64,000 nt of DNA. Source: Corinectria fuckeliana (lineage: Eukaryota > Ascomycota > Sordariomycetes > Hypocreales > Nectriaceae). The position numbers were made by a program, and so were the translations under genes. Location: contig WPDH01000074.1 in NCBI GenBank assembly GCA_019137255.1, forward strand, positions 620,001 through 684,000. Direction: 5' to 3'. Positions 56,533 through 64,000 of this stretch are shown here, in pieces (position 1 is the first letter of the stretch; each line of letters opens with the position of its first letter). A model generated the notes under the pieces. It had not been told where the DNA came from, did not search any database, and worked only from the letters and a program-made list of their open reading frames with translations.

Positions 56533-59304
56533 TTACAGCTTGTCGTAGTACTGGAGACTCTAGTTAGCGCGTGTTTGTTTGCATCACAGTCCGAGGCCAA
56601 ACTTACGTTCTCGACACCGGGCACCTCGACCTTGAGACCCTTGCGCTTGCGCATGTCGGTGACGAGGGTGCCGACCTTGGTGGTAGGGTCCGTGGGAGAG
56701 CCACCGGGCAGGACCTGCCAGTGATCGAACACGGACTGGGGGAAAGCCTGTCCAGAGGTGGCCTGGCGCAGATCGGCGTTGAAGCCGAAAGACTCCAGGA
56801 CGGGCAGGTATGCCTTGATGTTGAACAGGGGAGTGCCGGGGCGCTGCTCCTCGTTGAAGACGTGACCACGTCGTCGGGTGAGGACACCGTAGACACCACC
56901 CATGGCGCTCTCGGGCACCTGGATCTCGACCAGGTAGACGGGCTCGAGAAGAGCGGGCTCGGCAAGCAGAGCCGAGGCGTACAGGACGCGACGAGCAGTG
57001 GGGATGAGCTGACCACCACCTCGGTGGATGGCATCGGCGTGTAGGGTGACATCCATGAGGTTGAAGCGGATGGAGCGCATGGGCTCCTCGGCAATGGGAC
57101 CCTCTCGGCTGGCCCACTGGAAACCGGAGACGACGGAATCCTTGATTTCGTTGAGGTACTGGACGGCCTTGGTCTGGTCGACCAGCAAGTTGGCACCGGT
57201 ACCATCGGGACCGAAGGTCCAGATCTTTCGGGCGTCGGTGACGTCCCAGCCGAAGTCGTCGGCAAGGACACGGGCACGAGCCTTGAAATCGTCACGGGCA
57301 CTGACCTTGCCGGCCTCGATGGCCAGGGACAGCTCCTCCTCAATGGGCTCAGCAATCATGTACAGACGGTTGTGCTTGTTGGGAGACTTGGAAAGAGCAG
57401 TGATGCTCGACTTTCCGGTGACGGTCTCGCGGTACTGGACGACGGGGTCGGAGATGGTGAGAGGAACACCAGCGTGGTCCTCCTCAAGATCCTTCAGGCA
57501 AATCTCGAGATGCAGCTCACCGGCACCGGCAACGACGTGCTCACCGGAAGGAGAGGTGAAGGTCAGGACGCAAGGGTCAGACTTGGAGAGACGCTTGAGA
57601 CCTTCGACAAGCTTGGGAAGATCCTGGGCATTCTTGACGGCAACGGAGCGCTGCACGACGGGGGAGACGGAGAACTTCATGACCTTGAGGTTGTGGGCGG
57701 TATCGCTGGTGGTGAGAGTACCAGACTTGAGCAGGAACTGATCGATACCGACCAGACCAACAATGTTACCAGCGGGCATGTCGTCGATGGGCTCGACCTT
57801 GCCGCCCATCATCAGGACGGTTCGCTGAATAGCCTTGATGAAGAGATCGTCCTTCTTTCCAGGGGTGTAGTTGGGGCCCTGAATGCGGACCTTGAGACCC
57901 GATCGGACGGTACCGGAGAAGACACGGCCGAAGGCGTAGAATCGACCCTTGTCGGAGGTGGGCACCATCTTGGAGACGTAAAGCATGAGAGGACCCTTGG
58001 GATCACAGTCACGGATACCAATGGCGGCCTCGTCGTCAATGGGGCCCTCGTAGAGGGTCTCGGCACGGTATCGCTGGGCGGTAACGGGAGAAGGAAGGTG
58101 AAGAATCAACATCTCGAGGAGCGAGTCGGCAGCGGGGAGGAAGGTACGCATGACAACCTTAAGCAGCTGCTTGCCCTCCTTATCACGGTCCTCAGCGGAC
58201 AGCTTAAGGTTGAGCTTCTCGAGCAGGTTGGTGATCTCCTCCTTCTTGAAGTCCATGACGGCGGCGAAGATCTTGAAGATGGGGTCCAGGATGAACTGGT
58301 TGAAGGCACGCTCGAGCTGCTTACCCTCGTGGGTGCCAGTCTTGGTCCACTTCTTGGTCTTGGGGTTGAAGTAGTTGTCGCCCCAGAGACGCTCCATCAT
58401 CTTGTTCTTGTCAACACCGAACTTCTTGGCGTATCGGACAGCGAACTGGCGGATGGTGAAAGCCCAGCCGTGCAGACCGGAACCGAAAGCAACGGTACCC
58501 TTCTCGGGGTAGACCTGGACGTCACCGAGGGCCTTGTCGAAGTAGGTGGAGATGATGACGTTGACGGACTCGATGGTTCGGGAGAAGGACTGGTACAGAT
58601 CCTCCTTGGAGACCTGGAGCTCGAGAAGAGCGCGGTCGACCTTGTTGATGATGATGACGGGCTTAATACGCTCACCAAGGGCCTGTCGGAGCACAGTCTC
58701 GGTCTGGACACAGACACCCTCGACAGTGTCGACGACGACGAGAGCACCGTCGGTGACACGGAGAGCGGCAGTGACCTCGGATGAGAAATCAACGTGACCG
58801 GGCGAGTCAATGAGGTTGATCAGGAAGTCCTTGCCGTCAGTCTTCTGGCCGACGACGTCGGCGACGTCATCATCCTCGCCGAGCTGACCGTACAGGGAGA
58901 TGGCAGTGGACTTGATGGTGATACCACGTTCCTGTTCGTCTGGACGGGTGTCTGTGGCTCTAGCATCACCAGCCTTGGCGGAGGAGATGATGCCGGCCTT
59001 GGCCAGCAGGGAGTCGGTGAGGGTCGACTTGCCGTGGTCGACGTGAGCAATGACCGACATGTTACGGACATTGGTCGGCTTGTCCATCAGCTGACGGATC
59101 TCCTCGATAGTGAAGCTGTTGGTGAAGGCATCATTGTCAGCTCATGGACGTTGAAGGCTTAACTCCGAGCGGGGTACGAAAACGGCGGTAGCAGAGAGGG
59201 CATGCATCGACAGCGACGAAGCAGGAAGAAAGAGCGAGAGCGAGAGGCTGCCGGATGGCGGGTGGGAGAGGAGAGGGGAGGAGAGACGCGACTTACTTGA
59301 CCAT
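56533..59304 (-). CDS. eft2: Translation elongation factor 2
   Basis: Three minus-strand exons, 59304-59297, 59115-56607 and 56550-56533, give 844 residues, the fungal EF-2 length. The first exon is only eight bases (ATG GTC AA) and the last only 18, encoding YYDKL and stop. Joining gives MVNFTIEEIRQLMDKPTNVRN at the start and the expected YYDKL ending. GTPase motifs are AHVDHGKST, RGITIKST, DSPGH and NKVD. The diphthamide loop DVTLHADAIHRGGGQ with its modifiable His is intact. EF-2 moves tRNA and mRNA through the ribosome. Codon use is strongly biased to C-ending codons, as expected for high expression. The 181-nt first intron in the leader/start region is the longest here. Confidence 0.96.
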
Positions 59305-61092
59305 CTTGGCGGTATTGATGGGATGACCTGACTGTGTGTTGTGGTGTGAAAAGTCGAAGTTGTTGATGTGGGAACAGAGCGGGGTCGAAGTCTTCACCCC
59401 GCGATCTGAAGCCTTGGTGGGATATGCGGAAGCGGTGCCTGGTGAGGACTGCAGCGTATTCCAAGTGACGGTGGAAGGAGGGACAGCGAGGGGGGGAAAC
59501 CACTGTCGCTCTTTTATGCGTCCCTTGAAGAAAGGATGGGAGAGTAGGGAAGGAGAAGGGGAGGATGGAGAGAGAGGAAAGAGAGAGAGAGGGTGGAAGG
59601 GTGGGAGGGGAAAAGATAAGTGGAGGAGGCCTGGGCTTTGGCTGCCAGTTGTGGTCCAACTTTTACCGTCGCCGGGGCCGTCACACATTCACTCACACAT
59701 TCACTCACACGCCGCACGTCGCACCAAACAAAAAAAAATCTCGGCGGGGGCTAGGTAAAAGGTGGGCCTTTTTGGGTGGGGCAGCCCGGCCAGCAAACAT
59801 GCAAAGACCCCGCCAACCCGCCCACTGATGGAGGGGTTCCAGGTTGCGCCTCAGTGGGCGAGGGGCCACTGAGGAAGCACTGACAGTCACCATGTACTAA
59901 GTATGAACTAGATCCCTAGGTACCTAGATAAGAGGTTGCGCACAAAAAAGGGCACCAACCCTCATTCGCCGCCAGCCGGTACCAGGAGATATCTCGGGTA
60001 CGCTTCAGCCGGCAACAGCAGAAGGCCGTGGCATGACGCTGAAGTCAGGCCCTCTACTGTGACTCGAGGCCCGTCCCGGAAGACTCATATATGACTAATC
60101 CAACTTGTCATGCTGGCTGGTGGTTGTCTGCATATGATGATTTGCATATCAGATGGGACAGGGAAAAAGGGCAGGATTGATTCCAACTAAAAACGACGCT
60201 CGCTCCCCTCAGCAGGTCAAATGCGTGACGGCCTACGATGCATGCTTTGCGCCCAAGAAGCGCCCCAGCCTTTGGCGCAGCGCCCATCAATTGCTGATTA
60301 GATGAGCTTTGTCCCTGCCGTTGTTTGCATATCTACAGCCAAAGCCCAAAAGAAGACGGGTTGCTTTCTAAGCTGTGCTGATCCTGCGTGGCCAAAGCTC
60401 AAGCACAACGGAGCTCTCCTCTCACACACGGGAACGCACAGAAAACCCCTCCTCCATGAGTTGCCCCGCCACAAACAAACAGCAACAGCAGACAGAGGTA
60501 GACTACTTGTCCACCGCCCTTGAATCAGGTATCTTTGCTCCCACTAACCACCAGGAGACTACTTCCACTGCCTAAGCTGTTTGCGTACCGGAGCTCAGAA
60601 GCCATCAAGCCACGGGAGTCACCGTCACTGCCTGTCATTGGACCGTAGAGGGAGTTGCCTGTCTGCCTGTCTGCCTGCCGCCGCATCCGTCGATGGGTTC
60701 CAATTGGAGCAAATTCAAATAGATCCAATGAGAAGCAAGAGACACAGGTCGTTCCATGCAAGTATATAGTAAGCTTCTTCAAGTAATCTAGCTGTCCAAT
60801 AGCAGCTTCTGCTAGGTTGAAGCTCGAATAGCGCGGGGCAAGCTACTCCTAGCTATAGCTTCATGAACCACCATGATGCATCTCATCATTATCAATATTC
60901 CGCTGAAACCTCGATTTTAATTATTATCCCCCTCCCATGAAATGCTACAAGTCTTCGTCTACACATCACCGCCCCAGCACGAAAACGCCTCACTTGCTTG
61001 TTTGTTTACTTGCCCAGGTACTTAGTCACATCTCCCACCGAATGACTCACTCGCCGGGCAAGATTCGCCACTCTCCCTCATGAGACTCCCCA
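59305..61092. other. Gene-free region
   Basis: Promoter of the EF-2 gene lies at the left. CACACATTCACT is repeated twice at about 59685-59710, and a CCTAGGTACCTAG motif is at 59915-59927. No coding region is supportable between here and the Csf1 stop. Confidence 0.5.
59915..59927. repeat. CCTAGGTACCTAG dispersed motif, copy 3
   Basis: Identical to copies at 12267 and 14881, upstream side of the EF-2 gene. Confidence 0.7.
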
Positions 61093-64000
61093 TTATGACG
61101 AACCCAAGATTCGGGAATACGCATCCTCCACCTCGCCGACCAACTCCAGCAGTGACACAATCACAATCTGGTGAGTCAGGTTTGGCAACCTGTCGCGGTG
61201 CAGCCCGATCCATTCTAGAGGCGGTGTCGCCTCTCCCATGTCCCGCAACTGCGGCGTCTCGATGACGGGCGCCTCCAGAGCGACGTAGTCGTACTTAGAC
61301 TGTGGCACGTTGACCTCGGCCGTGATCTTCTGCTGCTCGCCTTCTCGCCGCTCCGCCTCCGCCCCCGGCACTCCCGTGATCTTGACCGCCGTCAGCGGCA
61401 TCTCCTTACCCCAAATCTGCTCCAACGCCTTGGCGTGGTTGGCAAACATCCCCCGGATGTAGCTGACTCGCGAGAAGTTCCAGCCCACTTCCACCTTGCC
61501 TTCAAACGCGCTCTTGAAGATGTAGTCGATTTGGTTCGCCCGCGGCTTCTGCCACGTCTCCATGACTGCCGAGACCTGCGGGACGTTGAGGATCGTTCCG
61601 CCACGAGAGCCGGTTGCTCGCTGCACAACGTCCTCGACAGAGATCTCGCTCAGCGCCTTTGGCGCCTCCACATTTCTAACCCCCGCAAGTCCAATCCGAA
61701 GTTGCCCCAGCATCATCTTCAAGATGCTGTGGATGCGTCCCTGTTCCATACTAGCCGCAAAGCGCGTGTAGGCATTCATTGCTTCGACTTTGAAAACCTG
61801 ATGATCCGAAAAGGTGCTCGGGAACACGCCTAGATTCAGTGCCTTGAGCGTAACCACCACATCCGTGTCCAGAGCAATGAGGGACTTTGAGAGCGTGTCC
61901 TCCCGAAGCTTGGGCGTTGGGACGACCTGAGGCATAGCGGTTCGAGTGGCGGCTGACCTTCGGTTCATGAACTTCTCGATCTCTTTCAGGGAACTCTGAA
62001 AACTTTCTCTTCTTTCCTGTATCAGCTTCTTGATGGCCTGCCACAAGGCAACACCTTGTGCGGCCGTCGTCGTTGTCCCAAAGACTTGGACAGATTCTCC
62101 ATCAAAGATTGCAACCAGTCGGTCTCCGCTACCGTCATGGCTCTCACGCACATTGTACATCAAGAACTCGAGTGATGTAATGTCAGCTACCAAGAAGGCT
62201 TGGTAGTCAAAGGCGGCCTTGACTCGGAATGCGTTGAAGCCTATCGAAGCCTGGATCAAAGGCGTCTCGTTCAAAGCCTCCTCTCGCTTCGGCCACTGGA
62301 TCGAGGTTCGAAGTCGAAAGTCTTGCAAGGCAACGAACCCACTCAGCCGGCCAGTGCAGTCGACCCCAATCTTGTCAAAACCAAGGCACAGGTTCTGCTC
62401 CCAATCCGAAGTCTTCTTGGAGGAAATCCAGAAGTTGTTGATTGCAAATGCCGACTTTCCGATTGCCTGGCCCAAGTCGATGGTGACGTCGAGGGCGGCA
62501 ATCGATATGGTAGCCGTCCATGGGAACGCGGCTGTCGCTGCCACCTGCTGGTATCGCTGGACCAAGTGGCCCTGCGAAGTCTCCGGTTGGAGTTTTGGAA
62601 CTGGCGGTGACGATGAGTCTTGACGTAGTCCGCTTGGATACCAAATCTCTCGGAAGAGTAAGAAGTCCTGCGCTTGTTTGGCATTGACGGCCACAACCAT
62701 CGGGCTGACCTTGATGATGGCCGATACTCCGCTAGTTCCACTAAAGTGCCTGCTGTTCATGAACGAAAGCGTGATGGAGTCCAGCTCGAAGCTTGCAGTC
62801 GATTCTCTTGAGTAGACATGCTGAACGGACGCGTGCAATTTGCTAAAGGCTCCGGAAATGGCGAAGAAGTTGCCTTGCTCCAGGGAACGCACAGTATTAA
62901 CTGTGAAGTAGATGTTGTCGAAACACGTCGTGGCAGCAACCCGAGCAATGGGTTGACAGCTGAGGGAGAATTCCTGTCTGCAGATACGCAGGCCCAAGTT
63001 TAGTTTCAGGCGGCCCAAAACGGCGCTTGGGTCTGCCGTGAGGATATTATCCCCATCTCCAGACTTTGCAGACTTGGCCTTTGGTGTCTCTGGCTGCTTG
63101 ACTGACTCAACTTCCTCGTCGTCCTTGACGACCTCCTTCACGCTTGACATCACGTCCATCACAAGCGGAACAACTGACGGGTAGAGGATATTGCTGGAGG
63201 CGTCAATCTTGATCTCGCCGTAGAGGGAAGGATCTTCCTGTCCATTGTCTCGATACTCAATTTTCCAGGCCAGTCCAGGACTGCGCAGGACCACTCCACT
63301 GCCCGAATCGTCCGTGTTGAACTGGCCATATTTGCCAGCCAGAGAAGGCCGTCCATGTCTCGAACTCGTAGCGTCGTCCGTGGGCCTCTTACTCGACACG
63401 TAAACAACGGCGCCGGCAAAATCTGCATCGACAAGCACATTCTCCAACCTCTTGTTGCCAAATATGCTCCGGTGGGGTTCCTTCTTAGGCGCTGCGCTTG
63501 ACTTCTTGTCCGGTGCTGCAACCGCAGTGTTCCATTGCGTAGATGCCTGCTGCACATTCTTCATAGAAAGGGACAGCGACTCAGCAAGGTGAGCGGCGGG
63601 GACGATGAAGGCCGACGTCAGGCGAAGATCGAGGGACTCGCCCACAGCCTGGAATGCCATGCGACGGGCCTCCACGGTGGATACATAGGCAATATTGAAG
63701 ATAATCTCAGGAAGAAGAGCCGAATGAAGGGAACGGAGGCTCATGTCCTGGCCAGGTGGCACCATCTGCAGCTGGAAGTTCTCAATGGCCAACCTAGCAG
63801 AATGACGGGTCCTAGTACCAAACTGGAAGAGCTTCAAAGATAGGACCAGGTCTTCCTTGCGGCTGGACTGGTCATCCACGTCATCTGCAACGATCCAGCA
63901 GACCCGTATGTTTCGAAGCTCAAAGTGATACGTCACGGCAGCCAGCACCGAGTCAATGAAATCAGCATCTTCTGGCAGCTCCTCGCCGCCATTGATCGTG
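61093..64000 (-). CDS. csf1: Csf1 (bridge-like lipid-transfer protein), C-terminal part
   Basis: The frame is open from the right edge to the stop at 61093 and encodes about 968 residues with no intron. The C-terminus PPLEWIGLHRDRLPNLTHQIVIVSLLEL..EDAYSRILGSS is the signature ending of fungal Csf1, also named FSF1 or fermentation-associated protein. Full proteins are near 3,000 residues, so roughly two thirds lies outside the window. The family is an ER-anchored elongated beta-groove protein that moves lipids at contact sites and is needed for growth at low temperature in yeast. Segments repeat the amphipathic strand pattern of the groove (FELRNIRVCWIVADD, FSLSCQPIARVAATTCF). The transmembrane anchor is expected in the missing N-terminus. 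Confidence 0.93.
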   Translation of the reverse strand, partial: TINGGEELPEDADFIDSVLAAVTYHFELRNIRVCWIVADDVDDQSSRKEDLVLSLKLFQFGTRTRHSARLAIENFQLQMVPPGQDMSLRSLHSALLPEIIFNIAYVSTVEARRMAFQAVGESLDLRLTSAFIVPAAHLAESLSLSMKNVQQASTQWNTAVAAPDKKSSAAPKKEPHRSIFGNKRLENVLVDADFAGAVVYVSSKRPTDDATSSRHGRPSLAGKYGQFNTDDSGSGVVLRSPGLAWKIEYRDNGQEDPSLYGEIKIDASSNILYPSVVPLVMDVMSSVKEVVKDDEEVESVKQPETPKAKSAKSGDGDNILTADPSAVLGRLKLNLGLRICRQEFSLSCQPIARVAATTCFDNIYFTVNTVRSLEQGNFFAISGAFSKLHASVQHVYSRESTASFELDSITLSFMNSRHFSGTSGVSAIIKVSPMVVAVNAKQAQDFLLFREIWYPSGLRQDSSSPPVPKLQPETSQGHLVQRYQQVAATAAFPWTATISIAALDVTIDLGQAIGKSAFAINNFWISSKKTSDWEQNLCLGFDKIGVDCTGRLSGFVALQDFRLRTSIQWPKREEALNETPLIQASIGFNAFRVKAAFDYQAFLVADITSLEFLMYNVRESHDGSGDRLVAIFDGESVQVFGTTTTAAQGVALWQAIKKLIQERRESFQSSLKEIEKFMNRRSAATRTAMPQVVPTPKLREDTLSKSLIALDTDVVVTLKALNLGVFPSTFSDHQVFKVEAMNAYTRFAASMEQGRIHSILKMMLGQLRIGLAGVRNVEAPKALSEISVEDVVQRATGSRGGTILNVPQVSAVMETWQKPRANQIDYIFKSAFEGKVEVGWNFSRVSYIRGMFANHAKALEQIWGKEMPLTAVKITGVPGAEAERREGEQQKITAEVNVPQSKYDYVALEAPVIETPQLRDMGEATPPLEWIGLHRDRLPNLTHQIVIVSLLELVGEVEDAYSRILGSS

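Noticed and set aside
57372..58784. 470-codon plus-strand open frame within EF-2
   Set aside because: It is the antisense shadow of the strongly codon-biased EF-2 gene and reads as Leu/Val/Gly/Asp-rich nonsense.
1..64000. CRISPR array, prophage or bacterial operon
   Set aside because: No direct-repeat and spacer structure, and all recognisable genes are eukaryotic with spliceosomal introns.

Overview
The window is nuclear DNA of a filamentous ascomycete, most likely a sordariomycete (I cannot resolve the genus). The evidence is the short 48-90 nt GT..AG introns with CTAAC/CTGAC-like branch sites, a tRNA-Ile(AAU) with an intron after position 37, and a set of typical Pezizomycotina genes: a SreA-type GATA repressor, a FlbE-like protein, a KN homeobox/C2H2 factor, a DUF3425-type bZIP, Csf1 and a Clr2 homologue. 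Most genes are GC-rich. They are separated by AT-richer islands and by a stretch with mutations of the kind left by repeat-induced point mutation (RIP).

Layout. 1-6.5 kb: no supportable gene. 6.6-18.5 kb: a three-zinc-ribbon protein of unknown function, then Clr2 (minus), Nse1 of Smc5/6 (plus), a single-TM unknown protein (plus) and the COMPASS subunit Bre2/Ash2 (minus). 18.5-23 kb: a long pyrimidine-rich leader and the two-finger GATA factor SreA. 23-29.6 kb: AT-rich, gene-poor sequence holding one RIP-like pseudogene. 29.7-38 kb: a 1207-residue homeobox/C2H2 protein with a Zn2Cys6-like cysteine cluster and five C-terminal repeats, a FlbE-like protein and an MFS transporter of the ACS type. 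38-41 kb: a hypothetical gene interrupted by one in-frame TAG, the intron-containing tRNA-Ile and a small secreted cysteine-rich protein. 42.5-46.4 kb: decayed extra copies of the splicing factor gene RSE1 (SF3B3) and of homoaconitase, side by side and still holding an intron. 47.3-64 kb: a bZIP factor, methylenetetrahydrofolate reductase (Met13 type), an RBM26/Rmn1-like CCCH/RRM protein, elongation factor 2 and the C-terminal part of Csf1, which runs off the right edge.

How the genes relate. Genes are monocistronic and on both strands; I see no biosynthetic cluster, CRISPR array or intact transposon. Several neighbours act on chromatin or nuclear RNA (Clr2, Nse1, Bre2, Rmn1-like), but this may be chance. 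The best candidates for something under-described are the combined domain architecture and five CENP-B/Tc5-like repeats of the homeobox protein, the RIP-like gene whose stop codons are all explained by C-to-T changes on one strand, the paired RSE1/homoaconitase pseudogenes, and a recurrent 13-bp palindrome-like motif in intergenic DNA.

Limits. Exon boundaries were placed by hand from GT/AG sites, reading frame and remembered family sequence. No alignment, expression data or database search was available.
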